64,000 nucleotides of DNA from Lottia gigantea (taxonomy: Eukaryota > Mollusca > Gastropoda > Lottiidae), in NCBI RefSeq assembly GCF_000327385.1, contig NW_008710779.1:483347-547346 (forward strand), in the 5' to 3' direction. Below are positions 37,156 to 55,934 of the stretch, in pieces. Under the pieces are notes generated by a model. It was not told where the DNA came from and did no database searches. It saw only the letters and a list, made by a program, of their open reading frames with translations. Position 1 is the first letter of the stretch, and every line of letters begins with the position of its first letter. Made by a program: the position numbers and the translations under genes.

Positions 37156-37832
37156 GACACATGCAGGGTCAAGTGGATACTGGGTGTCTATATAAACATT
37201 CATAGGGCATTTTGAATCTTAATGGTGTTTTATTTCATTTCCATGTTATCTTTAAAAGTTTTTAGAAATGATTATGGATATGATGATTTTTCAATATTTC
37301 TAGATTTACATATAGCCATACGTAGGCAATGACCAGCGCAATGAATTTCTAAACTACGATAAAACCAATATGAGTAGGCTAGGCTTATAAATATGGAAAT
37401 AAATAAACGCTGTTATTGACATATTGAAAAGGACCTTTGCATTAGTGACGCATTAAACGCTTTGTTTTAGTGGATTTGCAGGAATCACAGACGCCTGACT
37501 GAAAATTGAAATGATGCAAATCGATGCTAACAATGTTCCCAATACACATACAAATTTAAGAAAACCTCTTTACAATCCCTTTAAGAGACACATGCAGGGT
37601 CAAGTGGATACTGGGTGTCTATATAAACATCCATAGGGCATTTTGAATCTTAATGGTGTTTTATTTCATTTCCATGTTATCTTTAAAAGTTTTTAGAAAT
37701 GATTATGGATATGATGATTTTTCAATATTTCTAGATTTACATATAGCCATACGTAGGCAATGACCAACGCAATGAATTTTTAAACTACGATAAAACCAAT
37801 ATGAGTAGGCTAGGCTTATAAATATGGAAATA
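36974..37832. repeat. 431-bp direct tandem duplication
   Basis: 36974-37404 and 37405-37832 both run from AAACGCTGTTATTG to GGCTTATAAATATGGAAATA. I saw only a handful of substitutions (for example GGCATATTG versus GACATATTG, ATTCATAGGG versus ATCCATAGGG), so the copy is young. Confidence 0.92.
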
Positions 37833-38202
37833 GGCTATTCACTGTGGTCGATATTTCTTGAAAAATAAATCAATTTTCATAAACTAATAAAACACCCCCG
37901 CGTCACCTTAGGCTAACGCATGTAGGCTACTCGTATCGGTAAATCATCAAACCACCTAATAAAGGATGAAAGGTGTTCAGTCAACTCGTCACGGGGAAAT
38001 ATAGAACAGTTTTAATTATTATTTTGTGCTACCATTCAAAAGGAAGTGAACATCATAGAGTTGTACCTTAAAACATTTATCTGCTGCATATTTCTTCAGA
38101 CAGTTTTTGGCACATATGGTCCACCGTACATGATATATTTGGTTTTTCGGTTGTGAAAAGTCGCACACGTAAACTTGTTTCCTTTTCCTGTGCAGAAACA
38201 AC

Positions 38203-45736
<7,534 letters not shown>

Positions 45737-46529
45737 GTTTAAAATATAGTCAATTTTATATAAGGCTAAGTTGATTGAAAGGGGTAAATACACACAAATA
45801 GAGATTGATATTAGGCCATTAAAAGAGAGAGATATATATATACACAGGTTCATAAAATAGTCAAAGCACTGCATTTTATTGAGACTGATAGCAATGTCAA
45901 TACCTTATTTTGATTGGTTCAAATTCACTGCTTGATAACAAGTTATTTGGACAAAATGACGAATGGCCCCTCTGTTTATTGATAAGAGAGTGTGGTTATC
46001 AGGTAGCAATGGATAAAATATCCACAAGTCTTATGATGGATGATGAAATAACTGAATAATGTTAGTCTGTAAAATGGGGAAATTCCACAAATTTCTGTGG
46101 CCATCTCTAGAAAAAAAGCAAAATTGCAATGTTATTGCATTAATAATATCACCATTCAGCATTTTTCAATTAGCCCCACAAATATTTATGGTGTCGATAC
46201 CGAAATTAGACTTTTGTCATGGTGAAAATTCACAAAAACTAGCGATCCAAAAATGGATTGGAGCAACTGCCGCAAAATGTTACCTTTTGAGTTTGGTCCA
46301 AACCCTGATAATATAACATCTCTATTATCACTTGCAAAAAAGGCTAACTCATTTTGCTTCAAAACAATAAAAGTAAAATAGACTAACAAAAAAAATGAAT
46401 TAATTTGTCCTTGATCAAGTCTGGATATAGTTGGTCAGTCATCTGCTTAACACCCCCTCATCTCTTAATGGAATTCTTCTACAGTTGCATCTATCAATCT
46501 GTTATATGTATGATTGGGATAAATCATTT

Positions 46530-46592
46530 CATCAAGGGAATACTACCTTTTAGGACATAAGATTTAAGGTCTCAATTTGGTCAACTATTCAT
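46530..46592. mobile_element. MITE family C fragment
   Basis: AAGGGAATACTACCTTTTAG GACATAAG and CTCAATTTGGTCAACTATTCATC resemble the left end of the element at 25921. Confidence 0.5.
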
Positions 46593-46786
46593 CATGCAAA
46601 GATAAGCCAAAATTCATTATAAACCTCACACCGATTATTCATTATCCATCCACCATAATCAGTACATTGCATGTAATACTAAGTAAAAGATGCAGATATG
46701 AAGGCAAATTGATATTTCACGCCTATAGTCATCTATATATACTACCAGCAGACAGAACTTAATGTTAACCAATGATAATCTAGGGT

Positions 46787-47031
46787 GTCACTTGATTGGA
46801 GAGTTCTGCACGTTTGGATTCATAAAATCAACTGCACGTTCTATAAAACAAGTTTGAACAGAGATCAGAACGTGTTCCATGTGTGCAGAAAAATTAGTAG
46901 GTGTAGAAAGAATTCAAAATGGTGGAGAAAGAAATATTTGGGGACATTTTGAATGGTACTGTTCCATTTAGGCCAGAATAGGAACTGACCGAACCTGCTA
47001 AGGACACTCCAATCGAGCGCCACCAAATCTC
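46787..47031 (+). mobile_element. MITE family D, best-preserved copy
   Basis: Left GGTGTCACTTGATTGGAG and right CTCCAATCGAGCGCCACC are inverted repeats (14 of 18). The core is CAAGTTTGAACAGAGATCAG, AACGTGTTCCATGTGTGCAG, GTAGGTGTAGAAAGAATTCA, AAATGGTGGAGAAAG. Confidence 0.82.
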
Positions 47032-47486
47032 GTTTTGTTTAAATTTAATATGCCTGCTAAAGTTGGAAGTATGAGTTTTCATTTTCAATGGATATCTGGT
47101 AAACCAAGGTATAGGAGAGCAAAGATATTTATGTTATCTTGGTCTGATTCAAATTATGTAATCATGAACAGTCCAATTTACTTGTGGGTAAAATAAATAG
47201 TTATTGAAACTCTACAGACTATACTTACATTGTGTCGATTACTACTCAGACTACCTAAAAATTAAAATGGACTATTTGTGTTTATGGTTTGAATCAGTGT
47301 TTGAATTTAGTCTTTGCTAGACTATTCTTGTATACCCCTTTTAAGTTTGTGTTCTATAGTTGTGATTTGTTTGTAGGCTATTGGGGTATAATTTTGTTTT
47401 ATGTTAACTATTTGAAAAATAAGAATAGTGCTAAAATAGTATATGTATGTAAGTGATATATAAATTAAGGTACTGGTACCTATTTT

Positions 47487-47797
47487 ACTTTAAAGAGATT
47501 GCAAGAGGTTTTCTACAAAATTTTATGTGGGACACTGATATCATCAATTTGCATCATTCCAATTTTCTTCAATCAGATGTCTGTGATTCCTGCAATTCCA
47601 CTAAAACTTAGTGTTTGATGATGTCATTAATCGCAAAATATGCTTTATCACATAAGGCCCTTTGCAATTAGTGACGTCATCAAACAGTGGAATATAGTGG
47701 AATTGCAGGAACCACAGATGTCTGATTGAAAAATGGAATGGTGGAATTCTATGCTATCAGTGTCTCTGAAAACCTCTTTACAATCTCTTTCAGAATC
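47487..47797. mobile_element. MITE family A, best-preserved copy
   Basis: Left AAAGAGATTGCAAGAGGTTT TC and right GAAAACCTCTTTACAATCTCTTT are inverted. Subterminal CATCAATTTGCATCATTCCA is mirrored by a diverged TGGAATTCTATGCTATCAG, and the two CAGATGTCTG segments also face each other. Much of the element could fold back on itself. Confidence 0.85.
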
Positions 47798-48831
47798 GTT
47801 TACCTACAAAACCAATGGGAACCTTCAAAATTTGTGTTTTTGTTTTTGTGCTGTTGGTCAAGTATATGTCCTGGGACAATAACTTTAGTTTGAAGTTTAA
47901 TGAGTCATGTTATTATTAATAAAACTTGCCATCGCATTTAGGTTTGATAAAAATACAACTCAGGATATTTCAATTCCACAATGGAATATTAGAAGCACCA
48001 GTTATAGATAAATAAGACAATTTATTACTTTCAAAATTTCAATTGGGTTATTATGATATTCCTGAAGATAGTATGAAAACCACATTGAAACATTGAAAAT
48101 AATAAATATTCTTGTAATATCTATCCATAATAATTCTCTTAGTCATCTGAATTTTGTTCCTTTAACATTCTATGGGTTAAGTACCCTTATATTATAATCT
48201 GAGCTCTGAACACACTTTTTTAAATCAAAAATCATGTTTGAGGCAAAACTATTAAACAATAAATGCTAACAAATGTAAATATCTCAAAAAATATATTAAA
48301 GAATTTATCTGGATCTGAATTTAATAAGAAAGGTCAAACTAATATAGAGTTTTCAAATGAAAGATGGAGAAATTGTTGAGATGGTGTTTATGTTGTTATT
48401 AATATGCATAAATATTCCTGAATGCCTATTTAGACTATATTTGTAAAAAGAAATAATATAATGTATCAATGAAATGACTACTATCTAGGCCAAATATTGT
48501 TTGTGTACATAACATATTTATTATTTTGTATATAAAGTAAATTCTAGTATTTGTCTGTATATGCAATGTCAATATCAGGTTTCGATGACCTTCACATTGA
48601 ATTGTAAAATACTGAATACAAGGTAGGTAGGTAGATGACAAGTTAACGTTCGCTTTGTATGGATGTTGATATCTCAAACTAGGTAGTTATTGGGATCAAA
48701 TATAAAGAAAACAGGTCTAATCACTAATCATAGAACGCTACTCTCAATGTAAAATAGTTGTACAGGCTGTAGTCTGAAAGAGCCGCTTAAAATGAAACAA
48801 TTTGTGAAAAACTGTGCAATTTGGACTGTTT

Positions 48832-49130
48832 TGACAATGGCATGATGATGGTTATATGTACTTATACCTTGACAGCAATAGTCACCTTTCTTGTATCATG
48901 AAAATTTGATTGGATAGTATGCCATCGAATACAGTCAATCAGAGTCCTTGACAGAATGACAAAACAATAAGCCATAATGTTAACAGTGTTTCAGTTTAGG
49001 GTTCTGATTGGCTGTATTCGTTTGTGTACAATCCAACCAATTCGCAGCATTCTGTGATACAAGAAAGGTGCCTATTGCAGTAAATGTATGAGAAGAAGTT
49101 GGTAATAGCTTGCCATTGTGAAGATAGTTA
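48832..49130. mobile_element. MITE family B copy 1
   Basis: TACTTATACCTTGACAGCAA TAGTCACCTTTCTTGTATCA at the left; GTTCTGATTGGCTGTATTC and TGTGATACAAGAAAGGTGCC TATTGCAGT at the right. The halves are inverted repeats of each other. Confidence 0.8.
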
Positions 49131-49329
49131 TTTTGAAGCTAGCCAACGTAACCATGTAATTGTTATAGATTTGTGACATTGATATTTTGTATTTGAAATT
49201 TATTTAGGTTTCGAGTATTTGTGCATTATGATCATATATGTTTGTTGATTCTTTCTGTACGCCATGATATTATATTGTAATTCATTTCTACCAAATTTAA
49301 AGGATTCAAAAGAGGTTTTCTTGTCAAAT

Positions 49330-49600
49330 CATTTTCACAAAGTCAAGCCATTACAAACTTCCTACTTATGCCTTGACTGTAATAGCCATTTGTTTAGATT
49401 GTACGCTTAGAATACAGCCAATCAGAGGCTTCGACAGAAAGTCAGTGAACGCAAAGCAATAATGTTTACAGCATTTCTGTTGAGGGCTCTGATTGGCTGT
49501 ATTGCTGGCGTTCAATCCAATAAAATCGCTGCATTCTGTGATGCTATTGTAGTCAAGGTATAAGTACAGAGTTTGTAGTAACTTGACATTGTGAAGATGA
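49330..49600. mobile_element. MITE family B copy 2
   Basis: ACAAAGTCAAGCCATTACAA ACTTCCTACTTATGCCTTGACTG at the left and its inverse GTCAAGGTATAAGTACAGAG TTTGTAGTAACTTGACATTGTG at the right. It lies about 200 bp from copy 1. Confidence 0.82.
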
Positions 49601-51180
49601 GTCTACATGTGTATGGGGGTCCCTAAATTTTTTCTTATTGCATCAATCCAATTTTACGTCGAATGATTGTGTTTCCTGTAATGAGAACAAGGATTGGACC
49701 AGATTATGACAAATCTATTTCTGCTGACATTTATAAATAAAATTTTGTCATTATTTGGTCACGTTTTTCTGGATGATGCTAACAAAAAAATAATGGTCCA
49801 CGATATACATATAGCCTCTAAAACCTCTCTTGGATCTTTAATACATTATAGATGTTTTAGTGAATTATTTAATGTCCTATATTCTAAGTTTTCTAGAATG
49901 GCTTGACAAGTTTCTTATTCCAATGTCTGTCTGTGAGGGTTTATATTATGTTCCCCAGTTCCATTCATACATGTAGATAAAATTAATTTATTCAATCACT
50001 ATGATTTTAAACGAGGATATTTTGCTTTGTAATTAATTGTAATGTATTTTTTACAAGTCAATTTTTAATTTTTGTTTGTTGATTAAAATATTTCTATTTT
50101 TAAATTTTTGTATTTATTTATCAAATCGTAGAACATTGGGTTTTTTCAGTCAGATTGAACTCTTGACACCTCATTTTTAATTGGTAAAGATTTTATGTCT
50201 AGACCAATCAGAATTATCAAAAGAAATATTGGCCTCCTACAAGAAAAAGACCTTAGTAGGGATAGTGAAAACCTCTGTGCTTAGGTAAGACCCCACCACC
50301 AGACTAGAAGAGCCAGTCGGACACTACGACAAACTACCAGGCCTATCTACAGTCAACGCACAAAAACTATTCAGCAATTGCAAAAACCAGACAGGTGGAC
50401 TTTGAACTTTTAGCAAACCAGTAGTCTGACTGAAATTAAACTTATATGCATTAGCCTAGGCCTGAAGACTTCGGTAATCTTCGGCTTTCTTCGGTTGTCA
50501 TCGCCGCTCGGTCCCGAAAAGTAGAAAGGCCCATCATCTGACAAATCCGGTTTCGGACACAATATTAGCACCCAATTTTAGACAAACAAACCCAATTAAA
50601 AAACTGATCCCAAATTACTGACGAGTAACAGTTACAATAAAAAGGAAAAATTATGCGATAATGTTGCGTGACGGTTAAAATAAGGTTTAGATCTAGTTGT
50701 TCTACTTTTGAACGGAACCTGAATGTACAACGAGGCTTCGTCCATTTTGAAAGTGGTCAGGCGAGTCGAATGTTAACAATCTAAAATTTGCATTAAGATT
50801 CGGAAAACAGAGCTAAGTAACATCTGTGTTGTTTTCTGTAACAATCTTTTCATGCGGTTTGATTGTTAGACATTTGGTTTTGTGAAGATCAGTTAATTTG
50901 ATTCCATAATCTTGCTTCAACCACAAACAGAAATTTTAAATTGTTCAGTTAGCCAGCCTACTAACATCGTTTGAGACATAAAGTATAACGTAATTTGTGG
51001 CTGTCTAGGGAGTACAACTTTTAGAGCTCGAATTTGGCTAGTTTTAATCATATATCTTTAACTGACCAACAGTAAGGTAATAATTGTGATAGATTTACGC
51101 AGTTGAGGCAATCAGTTTTTAGTGAAACTCAACAAAGAAGATTTTTTTTATAATCTGGGCTAATTTCTCATTGTGTCCAC

Positions 51181-51226
51181 TCTTAACTTGCCATCAACAG
51201 TGGTTTGAAGATCCATCAGGCTTGTG
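51181..51226 (+). other. possible akirin 5' UTR exon end
   Basis: TCCATCAGGCTTGTG followed by gtaagtat is a strong donor upstream of the akirin coding exon acceptor at 52042. Its 5' end cannot be placed. This is an inference from splice-site quality only. Confidence 0.3.
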
Positions 51227-51845
51227 GTAAGTATATACATGGATATGATAATACCTTATCCATATTAATCTAATAAGTTTTGGTGATTAAATTGCATGAA
51301 CATATGAGATTATTTTAATATACTCTTTCAGTTTACTGAATTGAATTTTGGCAATCATTTTCGTATGAATGAATTGCAATATTAATTACAAAATGGGGCA
51401 AAATACTAAGTTTTGGATTGCCTTTGGCCTACTGGGTTAATGAAAATGTTAATCACTAGAAAAGTCATTATTTGTAACATGATATTACACTTACAGAGGT
51501 GAATATTCAGTCTGAAAAGTAGGTCATTTCACCTGAGAGCAAAATGTATCTCTTTGAAAGAGTAGGGTTAAATTTTAACTTAAACTAATAGGCCTAGTTT
51601 GTATTGAACTCATTGAAGCATGAAGGTGAAAATATTTAAGGCCTATTTTGTGGAGAAACTTACTGATTATTTTGTTCCTTCATGATATACAAAAGCCTTT
51701 TTTTGAACTGAATGTACAGGCACTCCCATATGAACTAAGGGTAAGCTTATATTATGTGATCAATCTCAATTGAATATAAGTTGAAATAGTCTTGTCCAAC
51801 TTGCTATTTACATTGAAATTTTTATATATAATAATAAGTTAGATT

Positions 51846-51992
51846 ATAATATTAAAACAGAACCTAAAAAGACATGCTGTTGTTACCTGGTATCTAAGTT
51901 TTCACGCTATTCGATCTGAGTAAAAACAACGTTTTTAGGTTCTGTTTTGATATTTCTGTATCTACAATTATTGTATTGAGCACTATTTTAAC
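51846..51992. mobile_element. family F element with inverted ends
   Basis: AATATTAAAACAGAACCTAA AAAG near the left is inverted as GTTTTTAGGTTCTGTTTTGATAT near 51945. Fragments of the same sequence are at 17867 and 41572. It lies in the probable akirin 5' UTR intron. Confidence 0.6.
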
Positions 51993-52081
51993 AGTGAAAC
52001 TATTTTATTATTGTATAATAATTATGTTTTTCTGTGTTTCAGCTAGCTTTTTACCAGATACAGTTTTTTTTGTGTAAAGAA

Positions 52082-53650
52082 ATGGCTTGTGGAGCAACCT
52101 TAAAGCGTTCCCATGAATTTGATTCCTTACATAGTCCAGGTTCCCCAAAAAGAAGAAAATATGTTATGCCAATATCAACACCTCCTGCAAAGCAAACTAA
52201 ATCACAATTTTTTGATGCATCACCAAAATTAACATCAGGTAGGTTATGTCAGTGAATGAAGATGAGTTTTTCTTTGTAACGTCTGTAGCTACATTTGTGT
52301 TGTTTCTGCTTATAGTAATTTCTGCCCTTTTCACAGTTGACACCAATGGATTTATCCCATTAATGATCGATACTTAAGAGCCTGCTCTTCTTAGACTTTG
52401 AAAAGGTCAAACCATCGCATTTTAATTCCATTACATATTATCATAATTTATACTTAGATATTTGGAAGAAAATCATTTATTTGTAATATTCTTTTCAGAG
52501 CAAATTGCTTCAAGAATAAGTATGGAATTAAAACGAATGCATCGTCGCCGTCAACTACATTATCAAGGTCAAGACAATGTTGAAAATCAGAATTCACCAC
52601 AACCCTCAACTTCAGAACAGCCAGCTTGTATTGGTTTTGACAGTTCATTACATTCAAACCAAAACTTTACTTCACCTAAAAAAGATATACCGTTATTCAC
52701 TTTTAGACAAGTCAGTATGATATGTGATAGAATGATCAAGGACAGAGAGGAGCAAATTCAGGTCCAATATGATAGTATCTTAGCATCCAAATTAGCAGGT
52801 AATTGTATAGTCAATGTTTAAAAGATCTATTACAAATTGTTATAATGCATGCAGAAAATATAGTAAAGGGTACGAGACATAAAATGTCCCATGGATCGAA
52901 ATTGCAGTCTGTCAGTTCTTAAAATTTGAAAACTTAATTGGTAAAATATGATGAAAACATGGCCTGTCTGTCATGATGTTATTCAGTTGCATCAGATTGA
53001 AATGGATTCTACAAGCAAGAATTTCACTTATTTATGGAACTAAAATAAGGATGGTTTTTTTTTTCCAAATCCCTTCACAAATAGCCTGCCTTATTTCTAT
53101 TCCATAAGTTTTTGCCTTTCTTTTAATCATTTCTTACTATTTGTCTTTTAGAACAGTATGAAGCATTTTTAAGATTTAATCACGATCAGTTACAAAAAAG
53201 ATTTGGTGATGCCCCAATGAGTTGTAAGTAGTATTGTTATTATCTTAGAATAAATTTCACATTTTTCATTAGTGTTCATTCAATTGGAAATCTATCTGTA
53301 GGGACTAATTAAGGTAGACGACTTTTAAGTAGCTCTTGCCATGTAATACAGGATTGCAATGATTAATCAATAATTAGCCATACTGTTTCCCTAATTAAAT
53401 ATAATAATAATAGTGATTCATTGACAGGGCTTTGTGTCTTGGGACTATTTTCGTAGTACGATTACAAAATGTACAGTTTGCTCTTTGGCTAAAACACGTC
53501 AATAATTATTAGTAAATATATTTTGTGTTGCCATTATTATTTTATGCTTTTTCCATCTGTTGATTATGATATCCGGTTCACTCCTCAAGATATAACTTAT
53601 TGTTAAGCCTATATAGTGTCTAATTTTCTTCTCTTTTAGATGTGTCTTAA
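52082..53650 (+). CDS. AKIRIN: akirin, complete
   Basis: A small nuclear cofactor that links transcription factors (NF-kB/Relish, Twist) to SWI/SNF chromatin remodellers; in animals it is needed for innate immune and developmental gene expression. Coding exons: 52082-52238, 52499-52798, 53152-53223, 53640-53650; 179 aa, close to the 180-200 of the family. The first residues MACGATLKRSHEFD and the nuclear-localisation motif SPKRRK (21-26) are family hallmarks. The central region EQIASRISMELKRMHRRRQL is followed by the conserved FTFRQVSMICDRMIKDREEQ and by EQYEAFLRFNHDQLQKRFGD. The protein ends in the invariant SYVS, encoded by a tiny last exon of 11 nt. The start codon lies 39 nt after the acceptor of its exon. 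Confidence 0.97.
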
Positions 53651-53745
53651 GGAAGGAGGTGGAAGGAAGCCTATGAGCTTAACAATGGTATGATTGTGTA
53701 AATACAAGATTGCAAGTTATACATATATGTGCATGAAGAAAAATT

Positions 53746-53751
53746 ATTAAA
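53746..53751 (+). terminator. probable akirin polyadenylation signal (ATTAAA)
   Basis: ATTAAA about 95 bp after the stop codon, followed by a T/GT-rich stretch (GTTTATTTTTTTGTTTC, from about 53771). This implies a very short 3' UTR. No AATAAA lies nearer. Confidence 0.45.
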
Positions 53752-53959
53752 TTATTTTATTACAAAATTGAGTTTATTTTTTTGTTTCACCCATAGTCTG
53801 TGGGTTACTTCATTCATACCCCTGATCTGACAAAATACTGAAAAAACAGAATGAAAATAGGAATTTAGGCACACCTGTTGCTAAAAGTTGGAGCATTTGA
53901 TTGGATGAATTAGGTAAACATGTCAGATTTTGGTTAGAGTGAAGTTATACAAAGGGCTA

Positions 53960-54880
53960 ACATGAAACATCAGTATGAGCTCAAGTCTCACCCGTCAGGG
54001 CTAACATGAATCTCTAGTATGAGCTCAAGTCATAAAGGGCTGACATGAAACACCAGTATGAGCTCAAGTCTCACCTCATAGTGCTAACATGAAACACCAG
54101 TATGAGCTCAAGTTGCAATGAGCTAACATGAAACACCAGTATGAGCTCAAGTTGCAATGAGCTAACATGAAACACCAGTATGAGCTAAAGTCGCAATGGG
54201 CTAACATGAAACATCAGTATGAGCTCGAAGTCGCCAAGGGCTAACATGAAACACCAGTATGAGCTCAAGTCTCACCTGACAGGGCTAACATGAAATACCA
54301 GTATGAGCTCAAGTCTCACCCGTCAGGGCTAACATGAATCTCTAGTATGAGCTTAAGTAATAAAGGGCTAACATGAAACACCAGTATGAGCTCGAAGTCG
54401 CCAAGGGCTAACATGAAACACCAGTATGAGCTCAAGTCTCACCTGACAGGGCTAACATGAATCTCTAGTATGAGCTTAAGTAATAAAGGGCTGACATGAA
54501 ACACCAGTATGAGCTCAAGTCTCACCTCATAGTGCTAACATGAAACACCAGTATGAGCTCGAAGTTGCCTAGGGCTAACATGAAACACCAGTAGGAGCTC
54601 AAGTCACAATGGGCTAACTTGAAACACCAGTATGAGCTGAAACCACAAAGGTCTAACATCAAACAACAGTGAGCTGAAACCACAAAGGTCTAACATCAAA
54701 CAACAGTGAGCTCAGGTAGAAAAGGGCTAATATGAAACACCAGTATGAGGTCAAACCACAAAGGTCTAACATGAAACAACAGTATGAGCTCAAGGTTCAC
54801 CTCACAGGGCAAACATGAAACAAAATATGAGCACAATTCTCACCTCAAAGTCAACAGTACTTACATGAAACATCAGAATG
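53960..54880. repeat. 39-47-bp minisatellite downstream of akirin
   Basis: More than 20 copies of GGGCTAACATGAAACACCAG TATGAGCTCAAGT followed by a variable 6-14 bp spacer (CTCACCTGACA, CGCAAT, GAAGTCGCCAA). Longer blocks, such as the one with CATGAATCTCTAGTATGAGC, recur near 54009, 54329 and 54456. The array lies between two convergent genes, akirin and the DUF3715 gene. Confidence 0.92.
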
Positions 54881-55782
54881 AGCTCACTTTGTAGCAGCAA
54901 ACAATCCATTTCAAATAATGTTTATGCTGCAATATATTTATTTTCACCAAAAAAAACAAATGTGTTCCAGAAACTTTATTCATGAAAAAAAAAACACAGT
55001 TGGTTCTCTGTAATAATTGACACCAAGAATTTATATAGCTTTTCAACAAATAAAATAACATTTGTATAAAAGACAAAATGAAACAAGTGATAGAAGTTAC
55101 CGTACCCAAAACATCAAACTACTGTAACATTATTCTACCAGAAGTTACAAGATAATCAAAAGGCAAATCTGGATGTGTTGTTTTGTGTTTTTCTGCGCTG
55201 CCTCCAGGAGCCATTGCAATAGGGCAAAATTAACTGAACATGATTCAAAGAATATTCTTGTCAGATCAAAGAAGACATGTGTGGTAACCCACAGAAAAGC
55301 ACAAAACTAATCATTTTAATCAGATTATCTGAAGTGAATATACTCATGGTTTTGGATCATCCGGTGTCAATATTTAGTAGTAAAGACTAGATAACAAGTT
55401 AGTATCATCAACAGACATCTTAAGAGCAGCAAGTAAGGACACCAGAGCAGTTTGTATTGCTCGATATTTAACTAGCAAGTACATTGCAGGCGGATAATTA
55501 TTGGAAAATAAATGAAAATTATTGGATAATATATGCACATGAAAGGTACCAATAAGGCCTAAGTGGTTGGAGAATTGTAGCAGAACCTGACGTCTGATTT
55601 CTATTCTGAAAAGTGAATAGCTGAAACTAAACTCTATCTGGACGACTATATTGTTTAGCTGATAATGAAAAATCATTGCAAGAGGGGAGAAAAACTATTA
55701 CAAATGCACTTGCCAAACTGAGTAATGACAGTTGTGCATTCATGTTAGCACATTAATCTCTAGTTTTTCAGTTCATCAATAA
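54881..55782. other. probable 3' UTR or downstream region of the DUF3715 gene
   Basis: No gene recognised. Minus-strand AATAAA hexamers (plus TTTATT) occur near 54934 and 54976 and could end a ~1-kb 3' UTR. The minus open frame 55374-55676 is not recognisable. Confidence 0.4.
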
Positions 55783-55897
55783 AAGAGCCCTGACACCATA
55801 GCGATCATCAGTTGCTCATGGTTGCAAATACAAATAGCGGTGATAAGTTTCACTTTCATCATTCACAACTGGTAATCGCTATGGTGTGAGGGTACCT
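55783..55897. mobile_element. 115-bp miniature element with terminal inverted repeats
   Basis: AGAGCCCTGACACCATAGCGAT and ATCGCTATGGTGTGAGGGTACCT are inverted repeats bounding about 70 bp. It lies 38 bp past the stop codon of the DUF3715 gene, so probably in its 3' UTR. Confidence 0.7.
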
Positions 55898-55934
55898 TTA
55901 CTATTCTATGTGCTTATATTAGTTGGTGCTTATT

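Larger units (their letters stand above)
33019..38202. other. upstream region between dystrophin exon 2 equivalent and MAN1A
   Basis: Must contain, or lead to, dystrophin exon 1 and the promoters of two head-to-head genes. No exon 1 was secured. Contents: a family C fragment (35582-35700), a family A MITE (36850-37155), a 431-bp tandem duplication (36974-37832) and a short TA run near 36275. Several open frames, including minus 35062-35271 and plus 33778-34077, have no recognisable product. Confidence 0.55.
45737..52042. other. MAN1A-akirin intergenic region
   Basis: Holds the MAN1A 3' UTR and the akirin 5' region. Recognised inside: MITE fragments and copies of families C (46530-46592), D (46787-47031), A (47487-47797), B (48832-49130 and 49330-49600) and F (51846-51992). 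No credible coding region was seen between. Sequence from about 50420 to 50780 is slightly richer in CG dinucleotides (for example CATCGCCGCTCGGTCCCG) and may mark the akirin promoter side. Confidence 0.6.
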
